Assembly: GCF_900114705.1 (NCBI RefSeq)
Contig: NZ_FOTW01000004.1
Span: forward strand, 124,001 to 188,000
DNA length: 64,000 nucleotides
Reading direction: 5' to 3'
Source: Rugamonas rubra
GTDB lineage: Bacteria > Pseudomonadota > Gammaproteobacteria > Burkholderiales > Burkholderiaceae_D
Below the pieces are notes generated by a model. It ran no database searches. It worked only from the letters and a program-made list of their open reading frames with translations, and had not been told where the DNA came from. The translations under genes and the position numbers were made by a program. Numbering within the stretch: the first letter of the stretch is position 1; every line of letters begins with the position of its first letter. Shown here in pieces: positions 40,900 to 49,080 of the stretch.

Positions 40900-42231
40900 C
40901 TAGTAGGAGAAACCGACGCCCAGGTTCAGGCGGTCGCGCGTCTTGTCCTCGCGGAATTTCTGGTAGTCCGCCTTCAGCACCACGCCCTCGCCGACGCGCA
41001 GGTTGGCGCCCACGGTGGCGACCTTCTCGTCGGCGGCCGGCGCCACGCCCAGGCCCTGCGGCGCGGCGGCGTAGCTCTTCGCGGTGTTGAACTGCTCATA
41101 GCGCACGAAGGGGCTGAGCGTGTAGTCGCCCGCCTTGAGCAGCTGGTAGGCGGCTTGGGCGTACCAGCCGGCGAAGCTGCGCGGCACCGGGTTCGGGTTG
41201 CCGACGAAGGTGGCGTTGAGCTCTTCGGTGTTGCTGATCTGGCCGCGCGCGTACAGCGCCGACAGGTCCCAGTGGCCCGGCGTGTAGCGGGTGTGCAGGT
41301 CGACCACGGTGACGCGGGCGTCCTGCGCGGCGAAGCCCTCGGTCTTGTGGCCGGCCTTGCCGGTGAAGACGGAGCCGCCCACCAGCAGCCCCGGCACGCC
41401 GCGCCAGTTCAGCGCGCCGTGCACGCTCATGTGGCGCGACTTGGCCAGCTGGCCTTCCTGGTGGATGCTGCCCAGCGGCGACTCGCGGCCGTCGGTGCCG
41501 GCGGCGTCCCATTTGGTCAGGTCGAAGCCGGTGGTGATGCCGGCGTCCCAGCTCAGGCCGGCGGCGGTGTCGCCGGACAGGCCGAGGCCGGCCTCGCGCC
41601 AAGTCGACGGGATGATCGCCGTCTCGACGAAGTTGCGCTCGACGCCATAGAATGCGGTCGGCTCGTGGCTGGTGTTGATCAGGCCGGACGGGATCAGGAA
41701 CAGGCCGGCCTTGCCGCGCAGGCCGTTGCCGAACTCGCGCTCGACGTAGACCTGCTCGATCGCGCTCTCGCCGGCGTCGTCGGCCGACACCACCGCGTGC
41801 TCCCACTCGAACTCGGAGACCAGCTTGGTCTTCTCGTCGAAGCGGTGGGTGATGCCGAAGACGACGCGGCGCACGTCGGTCTGCGCCGCGCTGGCGTTCT
41901 TGCTCGGACGGTTGTAGTTGATCTCGCCGTAGCCGGTCAGCACGGTGCGCGGTGCCGAAGCGGACGCCTGCGCGGCGGCGGCGCCGGCGCTCTGCACGGC
42001 GCTGGCGGCGGCCGCCGCGGCGACGGCAGGCGCTGCCGCCGCCATCTCCTGCTGGCGCTGCTCGACGGCGGCGGTCTTCTTCACGCTGGCCTTCAGTTCG
42101 CTTTTCAGCTGTTCCAGCTCGGCGGCCATCTTCTCGATGCGTTGCAGCAGTTCGGCCTCGCCGGCGCTGGCCGCCAGCGGTGCGCTCAGGAAGGCGGCTG
42201 CGAGTGCCGTGGCGATCAGTTTCTTGTTCAT
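40900..42231 (-). CDS. Outer-membrane porin (OprP/OprO-like)
   Basis: The 443-residue protein has a signal peptide, a coiled-coil segment (EAELLQRIEKMAAELEQLKS), an Ala-rich spacer and then a long beta-barrel with alternating strands (TGYGEINYNRPS ... RLNLGVGFSY, ending in an aromatic residue as porins do). It resembles phosphate-selective porin O/P family proteins, though here the substrate may be different given the iron-type promoter. It sits 28 bp after the diheme gene and 12 bp before the FMN-binding gene, so it belongs to the same operon. Confidence 0.82.
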   Translation of the reverse strand: MNKKLIATALAAAFLSAPLAASAGEAELLQRIEKMAAELEQLKSELKASVKKTAAVEQRQQEMAAAAPAVAAAAAASAVQSAGAAAAQASASAPRTVLTGYGEINYNRPSKNASAAQTDVRRVVFGITHRFDEKTKLVSEFEWEHAVVSADDAGESAIEQVYVEREFGNGLRGKAGLFLIPSGLINTSHEPTAFYGVERNFVETAIIPSTWREAGLGLSGDTAAGLSWDAGITTGFDLTKWDAAGTDGRESPLGSIHQEGQLAKSRHMSVHGALNWRGVPGLLVGGSVFTGKAGHKTEGFAAQDARVTVVDLHTRYTPGHWDLSALYARGQISNTEELNATFVGNPNPVPRSFAGWYAQAAYQLLKAGDYTLSPFVRYEQFNTAKSYAAAPQGLGVAPAADEKVATVGANLRVGEGVVLKADYQKFREDKTRDRLNLGVGFSY

Positions 42232-42259
42232 GGTCGGTTCTCTTGAAAGTTGTAGGGTG

Positions 42260-43483
42260 TTAGGGGGCGCGGTAGCCGTCGGTCAGCGTGCCGAGGAACT
42301 GCACGACATCGTCGATCTCGGCCGGCGACAGGGCCGGCGCCATGCCGGGCTGGCGGTTGTACGGCACTTCGCTGATGTTGACGTTGCGGCGGTACTGCGC
42401 CGGCAGGTCGTTGAACTTGTCCACCTTGCCGTCGGCGCCGAGCGGATACCACTCCTCCGGATTGGTGTCGCGCCGCACGTAGAAGGCCACCACGTCCTTC
42501 AGCTTGTCGAAGGCGCCGTTGTGGAAGAAGGTGTGGCGCGTCGCCACGTTGCGCAGCGTCGGCACCTTGAAGGCGCCGCACAGGTCGGCGCGGGCGGCCA
42601 GGTCGCTGCGGTCCGGGCCGCACAGGCCCAGGTCGAAGTAGGCCGGGTCGGCGGTCGCCTTCAGGCGCGCATTGCGCGGCACGCCCAGGTTGTCGTAGGT
42701 GAAGTCGGTGAACAGCGGCGGCGCGCCGTCGGCGCCGCGCATGCTGGCGTGGCAGCCGATGCAGTTGCCCTTGCTGGTGTCGTTGAACAGGGCCAGGCCG
42801 CGCAGCTCGGCGTCGGCCAGCTTCACCTTGCCGGCGAGGAACTGGTCGTACTTCGAGTCGAAGGGATGGAAGGCCGGGTCCTCCTTCTGGTACTGCTGCA
42901 GCGCGAAGGTGATGCGGCTGAAGGCCTGCTCCGGCTGCTCGAAGATGGCGGCGCCGAACTGCTGGCGGAACTGCTCGGCGTAGCCGGTCTTGCGCAGGCT
43001 GGCGACCACCGCCTCCTTGCTGGCGTTGGCCATCTCGTGCGGCGCCAGGAAGGGGCGCTCGGCCTGCTCGGCCAGCGACTGGGCGCGGCCGTCGCGGTCG
43101 ATGCCGCCGGTCGGCGTGCCTTCCTTGTCGAAGAAGAAGGCCGGCGTCTGGTTCAGGTAGCGCAGCGAGGGCGAGGCGCGGAAGCCTTGGGTGTCGCCGT
43201 TCGGCCCGCCCAGCTCGGCCGACAAGTTGCCGACCGGGCCGTGGGCCTGGTCCGCGCTGTGGCAGCTGGCGCAGGACTGCTTGCCGGAGGCCGACAGCGA
43301 GACGTCCTTGAAGATCTTCTCGCCCAGCTGGGCCGCCTGGCTCAGGCCGGTGTCGGCCGGCGCCGGGACCGGAGCCGGGGTGGCGGAGCCGCCGCCACCG
43401 CTACAGGCGGCCAGGGCCAGGGTCAAGACGGCTGCGGCGAGCCGGGCCAGCGCGGGGCCGGTGGAGTGTTTGTTGTTGTACAT
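42260..43483 (-). CDS. Diheme cytochrome c peroxidase/MauG-family lipoprotein
   Basis: The 407-residue protein has a lipobox LAAC (C27) and a Gly-Ser spacer, then two c-type haem motifs, CASCH (71-75) and CIGCH (241-245). The fold pattern (GEKIFKDVSLSASGKQSCASCHS; FKVPTLRNVATRHTFFHNGAF) is of the CcpA/MauG family, which reduces peroxide or oxidises protein partners. It is the first gene after the Fur-type promoter and heads the five-gene set. Whether it is a peroxidase or an electron conduit is unknown. Confidence 0.9.
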   Translation of the reverse strand: MYNNKHSTGPALARLAAAVLTLALAACSGGGGSATPAPVPAPADTGLSQAAQLGEKIFKDVSLSASGKQSCASCHSADQAHGPVGNLSAELGGPNGDTQGFRASPSLRYLNQTPAFFFDKEGTPTGGIDRDGRAQSLAEQAERPFLAPHEMANASKEAVVASLRKTGYAEQFRQQFGAAIFEQPEQAFSRITFALQQYQKEDPAFHPFDSKYDQFLAGKVKLADAELRGLALFNDTSKGNCIGCHASMRGADGAPPLFTDFTYDNLGVPRNARLKATADPAYFDLGLCGPDRSDLAARADLCGAFKVPTLRNVATRHTFFHNGAFDKLKDVVAFYVRRDTNPEEWYPLGADGKVDKFNDLPAQYRRNVNISEVPYNRQPGMAPALSPAEIDDVVQFLGTLTDGYRAP

Positions 43484-43513
43484 TGCCTGTGAGAATGGAA
43501 AGGTTTAATCGCG

Positions 43514-43552
43514 AATGAGAATGATTATAGTTTACGATTGCAATAATGGCAA
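43514..43552 (-). promoter_or_regulatory. Sigma70 promoter overlapped by a Fur box
   Basis: On the minus strand TTGCCA (43547-43552) and TATAAT (43524-43529) are 17 bp apart. The plus-strand bases 43514-43532 read AATGAGAATGATTATAGTT, agreeing with the palindromic Fur consensus AATGATAATCATTATCATT at 15 of 19 positions by my alignment, and cover the -10. The diheme gene starts 31 bp downstream. This is the usual layout for repression by Fe-Fur. Confidence 0.8.
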
Positions 43553-43743
43553 TGATCCGGGGCGGATTGTTGCGTATTTTCCGGTAAATGCGGGAAGTTG
43601 AAGTCGAATTGACGTGGGCCGTGGCACAAACGACCACGCCCAGGGCCGCCGCCTGCCGTGCCGGCCGCTGCTGCGGGATGGCGTTCCGGCGCCGGCTCTG
43701 GCAAGATGCGCCCTCACTTCATCGACGAAAGGCCGCGATCCCC

Positions 43744-43965
43744 ATGCGCAAACAACTCACCGCATTACTTGTCGCCGGCGCTTTGACGCTGTTGGTGTTG
43801 TTCTTGATGTCGTCCGTCGGCAACGCGATCGCCCGCCAGTTCTTGGCGCTGGAGTCCGCATCGCAGACGCGGATCAAGCTGGCCTGCGGCGTGTTGCTGC
43901 TGTTGGTCAACGGCGTGCTGGCCGTCGTGGTGGTGCGCCGCAAGCTGCGCGCGCGGCGCGGCTGA
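43744..43965 (+). CDS. Small two-helix membrane protein, 73 aa
   Basis: The protein has two hydrophobic segments (LTALLVAGALTLLVLFLMSS and IKLACGVLLLLVNGVLAVVVV) and a basic tail (RRKLRARRG). No family is recognised. A weak AAAGG site lies 11 bases before ATG 43744. GC content is high as in the chromosome, so it belongs to the backbone rather than to the islet that follows. Confidence 0.6.
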   Translation: MRKQLTALLVAGALTLLVLFLMSSVGNAIARQFLALESASQTRIKLACGVLLLLVNGVLAVVVVRRKLRARRG

Positions 43966-44253
43966 GCAAGGAGGCTGGCTGGCGAGCGTCGCGCTTGAAT
44001 AGTCTCCATTTCATTTAAAATCAACAGCATAGCCTCGATGATTTAATGAGTGTCTGCAAGAAGTTGATGATATAGAATTTGTCTCTTTGCTTGAGATAAT
44101 CCCATACAGATAAGCAAGAGCAGGTGGGACTTGACGCCTAGGCCAGTTCTTGAGCCAGCCATGTCAGATTTGTGCGCGTGCCAGCGGGGTGTTCTTCGAA
44201 TGGGCAAGCATTTCCTTTATTGCTGCGGACACAAAAAATAGGAACTGAATGTA
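43966..44253. other. Gene-free, lower-GC flank of the defence-like islet
   Basis: These 288 bases are much richer in A and T than the neighbouring genes. I see no gene, no clear -35/-10 pair and no terminator hairpin in it; AGGAA near its end would serve the ATPase gene. It probably marks the left edge of inserted DNA. Confidence 0.5.
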
Positions 44254-45516
44254 ATGCTACGATACTTGCACTTGAAAAACGTTGGACTTGCGCCGGACAT
44301 ACACGTGGACTGGGCCGAACGCATCAATCTAATTGCCGGCGACAACGGGCTGGGTAAGAGTTTCCTACTTGACGTAGCTTGGTGGGCATTGACCCGCACT
44401 TGGGCCGGCCCAGTTGCATTTCCCTCTTCCTCCAACAAGAAAGCCAGCATCGAATTTGTGGTGCAGGGTAAAGCGAAAACAGCGGCACCTGTGGTCTCGA
44501 CGTTCCGACGTTCAGATGAGTCGTGGCCGCTTGGCCAAGCTCGCCCAACCATGCCGGGAATCGTCATCTACATCCGTATAGATGGCGGCTTCTCGGTTTG
44601 GGATCCCGCCCGTAACTATTGGCGTACTGACCCAGGCCGACCTGCTGCCTACCATTTCGCTGCTGCGGACGTTTGGAATGGATTGGATGTGAACGGACAG
44701 CGTGTTTGCGAGGGCCTAGAGCGCGACTGGGTGAATTGGCAGGAGGGGCGAAAGCCTCAATTCGAAGCGCTGGAAGGCGTTTTACGGGTGATTTCGCCGC
44801 TAAATGAGCCACTTCGAGTGGGACCTCCGCAACGTCTTTTTGTTGGCGAGGGACGCGATCGTCCAACGTTGTTAGTCGGATCGCAATCGGTGCCTGTTGC
44901 TCTCGCATCAGCGGGAGTGCGTCGAATGTTGGCGTTGGCGTATTTCTTGGTTTGGGCGTGGCATGAGCATCGGACGGCGGCCAAGCTCTTGAATAAGCCG
45001 CCGGAAGAGCGCGTGGTCATACTGTTCGACGAGCCGGAGACCCACCTACATCCGCGCTGGCAACGCACGGTACTTCCCAGCGTTTTTGCGGCAATAGATG
45101 TGTTGCGCGGCAAACGTGGAAAGGCGCCGCAAATGCTCATTGCCACACATTCGCCCTTGGTGACCGCGTCGTTGGAACCCATGTTTAATAGGGACACGGA
45201 TGATTTGATACATCTGTCACTTCAAAGTGGCCGTGTGGTGGTGGAGCAAGGGGGCTGGGCAACGCAAGGGGATGCGACCAACTGGCTAGTTTCTGAGACG
45301 TTTGGGCTTGAGCAAGCTCGCTCCGTGGAGGCGGAACAGGCAATAGAAGCTGCCGAAGCTTTCATGCGGGGGGATAGCCCTGCAACCAAGAGTTTGCAAA
45401 CGAAGAAGGCGATACATGCAGAGTTGTCGAGACTGTTGCCTGCCGGAGATGTGTTCTGGCCGCGTTGGTTGGTCCATGCCAAAATCATTCCGGGCTTGGA
45501 TGGGGGGGGCGCATGA
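44254..45516 (+). CDS. AAA/ABC-type ATPase of a Septu-like pair
   Basis: The 420-residue protein has an ABC/SMC-type ATPase core: Walker A GDNGLGKS (29-36), a signature-like ALASAGVRRMLALAYFL, Walker B VVILFDEPETHLHP (D259, E260) and ATHSPLV with the switch His. No TOPRIM or nuclease domain follows, unlike OLD proteins. The next gene, overlapping by ATGA, encodes an HNH nuclease, so the ATPase probably senses or licenses it, as PtuA does for PtuB. GC and codon use are clearly unlike the chromosome, with many A/T-ending codons, so recent transfer is likely. It is shorter than the PtuA proteins I recall. Confidence 0.82.
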   Translation: MLRYLHLKNVGLAPDIHVDWAERINLIAGDNGLGKSFLLDVAWWALTRTWAGPVAFPSSSNKKASIEFVVQGKAKTAAPVVSTFRRSDESWPLGQARPTMPGIVIYIRIDGGFSVWDPARNYWRTDPGRPAAYHFAAADVWNGLDVNGQRVCEGLERDWVNWQEGRKPQFEALEGVLRVISPLNEPLRVGPPQRLFVGEGRDRPTLLVGSQSVPVALASAGVRRMLALAYFLVWAWHEHRTAAKLLNKPPEERVVILFDEPETHLHPRWQRTVLPSVFAAIDVLRGKRGKAPQMLIATHSPLVTASLEPMFNRDTDDLIHLSLQSGRVVVEQGGWATQGDATNWLVSETFGLEQARSVEAEQAIEAAEAFMRGDSPATKSLQTKKAIHAELSRLLPAGDVFWPRWLVHAKIIPGLDGGGA

Positions 45517-46094
45517 TACCGGTGGCAACGCCGGATGAACCCGATGATTTCGACGACAGCGTCCGATTGCCTGGCAATGCTTGGTTGGCGGTGAATCCTG
45601 GCGCCAAGCGTCCCAGCGCATTTTGGAACAGTCATACGGCAGCTTTGTCGAAAGCATTTTCCGGTCTTTGTGGTTACGCCGCGATGTTAGACCCGACCGG
45701 CGGGACGGTGGATCACTACTTGAGCTACAAGAACCACCCAGACAAGGCCTATGATTGGGAGAATTACAGGTTTGCTTCGGGCACGCTCAATTCGTCGAAA
45801 AAGAACGCCGACGATACTGTGTTAGACCCATATGAGGTCGGCGCAGGATGGTTTGAGGTAATTCTGCCATCATTGCAAATGAAGATCACCGACATAGTGC
45901 CAGCGGCCCATCGCGCCAAGGCACAGCACACGCTGAAGCGCTTGAAGCTCCGCGATGGCGAACGGATAATTCGCTGGCGACAATCCTGGTACGACATGTA
46001 CCTGGCCGGAGAGTTGCCACTTTCCGGTCTGCGGCGAGTGGCCCCCTTGATTGCGGACGCGGTAGAAAAAAAACTGGCCGAGGAAGCGAATTAA
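45513..46094 (+). CDS. HNH nuclease (PtuB-like) of the ATPase pair
   Basis: The 193-residue protein carries an HNH-like core: TVDHYLSYKNHPDKAYDWEN with D67-H68 and N84, then GTLNSSKKN with N93 and K96-K97. The spacing is that of PtuB/TIGR02646-type nucleases (DH, yP-x-aYdWeN, cN-K). The zinc-binding Cys pairs usual in that family are mostly missing: CGYAAML has one Cys, and the second pair reads ASGTLN. The active fold may therefore be zinc-free or altered. The start overlaps the ATPase stop (ATGA). Low GC like its partner. The nuclease call is moderate; the defence role is inference from pairing. Confidence 0.65.
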   Translation: MIPVATPDEPDDFDDSVRLPGNAWLAVNPGAKRPSAFWNSHTAALSKAFSGLCGYAAMLDPTGGTVDHYLSYKNHPDKAYDWENYRFASGTLNSSKKNADDTVLDPYEVGAGWFEVILPSLQMKITDIVPAAHRAKAQHTLKRLKLRDGERIIRWRQSWYDMYLAGELPLSGLRRVAPLIADAVEKKLAEEAN

Positions 46095-46190
46095 TTCGTC
46101 TCGCTACGTGGATACTTTCGCAAGCTTTGTGTGGCCGGTATTTGTTTGGCGGGGCGAGGAGGCAGTGCCCCCTCGCCGCCGCTGCGGCGT

Positions 46191-47315
46191 TTAGGCCAGC
46201 AGCGAACGCAGCACCGGCTGCAGTATCGACTTGCCCAGCTCGACGCTGCGCGGGCCGCTCCAGCCCGCTTCCGGGTCCGGGTCGTTGGCGTTGTCCTTGA
46301 ACGGCATCTCCAAGGTCAGCGACAGGCAGCCGAAGGCGTGGGTGATGTGCGGCGAGCCCATGGTCAGGGTTTCCGGCGTGAACGGCGTGACGCCGTAGCC
46401 GTGCGCGTCCTGGAAGTCCGGGCTGGCCACCTTGAAGTCGTCGACGAAGCGCTGCTGCTCGGCCGCCTGCGCGGCGCTGAAGGTTTCCAACGACTCGCTG
46501 CCGGCCACGAACACATACGGCAAACCCTCGTCGCCGTGGATGTCGAGGAACAGGTCGCAGCCGATCTCGTGCATTTTTTGCTTGACGAGGAACACCTCCG
46601 GGCTGCGCTCCATGGTCGGCGTCATCCACTCGCGGTTCAGGTTGGCGCCGGCCGCGTTGGTGCGCAGGTTGCCGCGCACCGAGCCGTCCGGGTTCATGTT
46701 CGGCACCACGTAGAACACCGCCTCGTTCAGGCACTGGCGGCCGAACGGGTTGGCCGGGTCGAGCAGGGCCTCGACCATGCCTTCGACGAACCACTCGGCC
46801 ATCGTCTCGCCCGGGTGCTGGCGCGCGATGACCCACACCTTCTTCTCGCTGTCCGGATCGCCGATCACCAACATGTTCAGGTCGCGGCCCTCGACGGTGC
46901 TGCCCAGGTCGACCAGCGTGACCAGCGGCGACAGCTGAGCGCTGTCGAGCAAGGCCAGGTGGCGTTCCCACGAGTAGGGCTCGAAGTAGGCGTAGTAGAC
47001 GCTGTCGAATTCCGGCGTGTGGGCTATCGTCATCACCTTGCCGTCGTAGCTGGTTGGCACGCGGAACCAGGTTTCGCGGTCGTAGCTGGCCACGGCCTGG
47101 TAGTCGATCCAGCCGTCCGGGTAGGCGGAGGAACCGGCGTTGAGGAAGCGCAGGTTCAGCGGGGTCGCCTGGGCGCCCTGCACGCGGAAGTAGAACCACT
47201 GGACGATGTCGGCGTGCGAGTCCTTGCGGATGTTGAGCTCGATGGCGGACGGGTCTTCCGCGCGCAGCACGTCGATGGCGCCGGCGTCGAATTGGTGGCT
47301 GATTTTGATGGACAT
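46191..47315 (-). CDS. M14-family carboxypeptidase (cytosolic carboxypeptidase/Nna1-like)
   Basis: The 374-residue zinc carboxypeptidase has an N-terminal beta domain (KDSHADIVQWFYFRVQGAQ) typical of the Nna1/AGBL subfamily, then the zinc motif RQHPGETMAEWFVEG (H167, E170), NMNPDGSVRGNLRTN, ANLNREW, LDIHGDE (H260) and a late catalytic Glu in LTLEMPF (E336). It has no signal peptide. It probably removes C-terminal residues, perhaps Glu, from proteins. ATG 47315 fits the family start. It borders the low-GC islet but has chromosome-like GC. Confidence 0.92.
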   Translation of the reverse strand: MSIKISHQFDAGAIDVLRAEDPSAIELNIRKDSHADIVQWFYFRVQGAQATPLNLRFLNAGSSAYPDGWIDYQAVASYDRETWFRVPTSYDGKVMTIAHTPEFDSVYYAYFEPYSWERHLALLDSAQLSPLVTLVDLGSTVEGRDLNMLVIGDPDSEKKVWVIARQHPGETMAEWFVEGMVEALLDPANPFGRQCLNEAVFYVVPNMNPDGSVRGNLRTNAAGANLNREWMTPTMERSPEVFLVKQKMHEIGCDLFLDIHGDEGLPYVFVAGSESLETFSAAQAAEQQRFVDDFKVASPDFQDAHGYGVTPFTPETLTMGSPHITHAFGCLSLTLEMPFKDNANDPDPEAGWSGPRSVELGKSILQPVLRSLLA

Positions 47316-47517
47316 TGCTTGATTCCTGTTGAATTCAATGTAAATAGTATGGTTTGCGCTCGTGGCGCATGCCGCCATGATACTACTTCGGCAAGCCCGT
47401 CAGCGGGCCATGCGGCCATTGCAAGCTTGTCTGTCTACCTCTACACTGGGGCGGCGGCGGCGACCGACCCGGCCCGGCCAGCGTTTTTCAAACGAATAAT
47501 TCTTTGGAGACTTACTA

Positions 47518-48603
47518 ATGGAACGTCGTTCCTTCCTGAAAAAAACCGCCGTCGGCGCATCGGCCGCCGCGCTGGCCGCCCCGGCCCTGGCGCAGGTCCA
47601 CCCCGCCATTAGCTGGCGCCTGGCCTCGAGCTTTCCCAAGACCCTGGACACCATCTTTGGCGCCTGCGACAAGTTCGTCAAGCGCGTCTCCGAGCTGACC
47701 GGCGGCAAGTTCGTCATCCGTCCCTTCGCCGCCGGCGAGATCGTCCCCGGCCTGCAGGTGCTCGACGCCGTCCAGGCCGGCACGGTGGAGATGGGCCACA
47801 CGCCGTCCTACTACTACTTCGGCAAGAACCCCACCTTCGCCTTCGACTGCGCGGTGCCCTTCGGCCTGACCTCGCGCCAGCAGACCGCCTGGATGGACCA
47901 GGGCGGCGGCCGTGAGTTGACCCGCGAGTTCTTCAAGGGTTACGGCATCGTCAACTTCCTGGCCGGTAACACGGGCACGCAGATGGGCGGCTGGTATCGC
48001 AAGGAGATCAAGTCGGTCGCCGACATGAAGGGTTTGAAGATGCGCGTCGCCGGTTTCGCCGGCCGCGTGATGGAACGCATGGGCGTGGTGCCGCAGCAGA
48101 TTCCCGCCGGCGACGTCTATGCCGCGCTGGAGAAAGGCACCATCGACGCGGCCGAGTGGGTCGGCCCCTACGACGACGAAAAGCTGGGCCTGGCCAAGGT
48201 GGCGCCGCACTATTACTCGCCCGGTTGGTGGGAGGCGGGGCCGCAACTGTCGTTTTATATCAACATCAAGGAGTGGGAAAAGCTGCCCAAGGCATACCAG
48301 GCGGCCATCGAGGCGGCCAGCTACGAGTGCCACGTGGTGATGCAGGCCGAGTACGACGCCAAGAACCCGGCCGCGCTGGCGCGCCTGATGAAGAACGGCG
48401 TCAAGCTGCACAACTTCTCCAAGGATATTCTGGACGAGGCCTACAAGATGTCGACCATCGTCATGGAGGAGGAGGCCGCCAAGAACGCCAAGTTCAAGAA
48501 GATCTACGAGCCGTGGAAACGCTTCCGCCACGACCAGAACCAGTGGGCCTCGGTGGCCGAGGCGACCATGCAGAACTACCTGATCAGCATCGGCCGCAAG
48601 TAG
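47518..48603 (+). CDS. TRAP transporter substrate-binding protein, Tat-exported (second copy)
   Basis: The 361-residue protein is a close paralogue of that at 34213: the same Tat signal (MERRSFLKKTAVG), then WRLASSFPKTLDTIFGA, GGWYRKEIKSVADMKGLKMR and IDAAEWVGPYDDEKLGLAK. The ligand-pocket segments are almost the same, so the two probably bind similar organic anions. Again no DctQ/DctM genes are adjacent. GGAG precedes the ATG. Confidence 0.9.
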   Translation: MERRSFLKKTAVGASAAALAAPALAQVHPAISWRLASSFPKTLDTIFGACDKFVKRVSELTGGKFVIRPFAAGEIVPGLQVLDAVQAGTVEMGHTPSYYYFGKNPTFAFDCAVPFGLTSRQQTAWMDQGGGRELTREFFKGYGIVNFLAGNTGTQMGGWYRKEIKSVADMKGLKMRVAGFAGRVMERMGVVPQQIPAGDVYAALEKGTIDAAEWVGPYDDEKLGLAKVAPHYYSPGWWEAGPQLSFYINIKEWEKLPKAYQAAIEAASYECHVVMQAEYDAKNPAALARLMKNGVKLHNFSKDILDEAYKMSTIVMEEEAAKNAKFKKIYEPWKRFRHDQNQWASVAEATMQNYLISIGRK

Positions 48604-48768
48604 GCGCCGGCACGGCCCAAGCCGCCCGCCGGAACGCGACAAAAGTCAAGTTCCCGGGCGGTTTGAAAGTCGCGCACAATTGAACTTTCCCTAACATTGT
48701 CGCCTTGGTTTTGCTAAGTTGGTAGTGGCTGCGCAATCCCGCGCGGCGCCACTCACCAGGAGATTGCA

Positions 48769-49023
48769 ATGGATCACAAGGGCGATAACCATATCAAAGA
48801 GCTGGAGAAAAAAATCTCCGCGCTCAGCGACGCGCTGGCCCATCTGGGCAAGGGCACCAGCATGCAGGAACTACTGAAAATCATCCGCTTCCCCGGCTAC
48901 ACCACGCCGGCCGAGTTCATCTTCAACGTCGCCATCCTCGACTCGATGCAGACCCAGGTGGTGCTGTTGGAAAAACTGGGCAACGACCTGCTGGCCGGCG
49001 CCAAGCAGGTGGTGCAAAAATAG
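48769..49023 (+). CDS. Small hypothetical protein with helical structure, 84 aa
   Basis: AGGAG lies seven bases before ATG 48769. The sequence begins HIKELEKKISALSDALAHL, which looks like a coiled coil, and ends LLEKLGNDLLAGAKQVVQ. No signal peptide. It looks like a soluble, perhaps oligomeric protein; some phasin-like or structural proteins have this look but I do not recognise the family. It faces paaX convergently with a gap of 57 bp. Confidence 0.65.
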   Translation: MDHKGDNHIKELEKKISALSDALAHLGKGTSMQELLKIIRFPGYTTPAEFIFNVAILDSMQTQVVLLEKLGNDLLAGAKQVVQK

Positions 49024-49080
49024 TTCGTAGAAGGTCTGGCGCGGCGGCAAGCATGCCGCGCCACGCAAGGCCACGCTAGG

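Noticed and set aside
43966..44253. Possible retron or toxin RNA upstream of the ATPase-HNH pair
   Set aside because: No reverse transcriptase gene, no inverted repeats of the retron type and no short coding frame with a ribosome site.
46150..46190. GC-rich hairpin between the HNH gene and the M14 gene as terminator
   Set aside because: Stem is plausible but no T-run follows on either strand.
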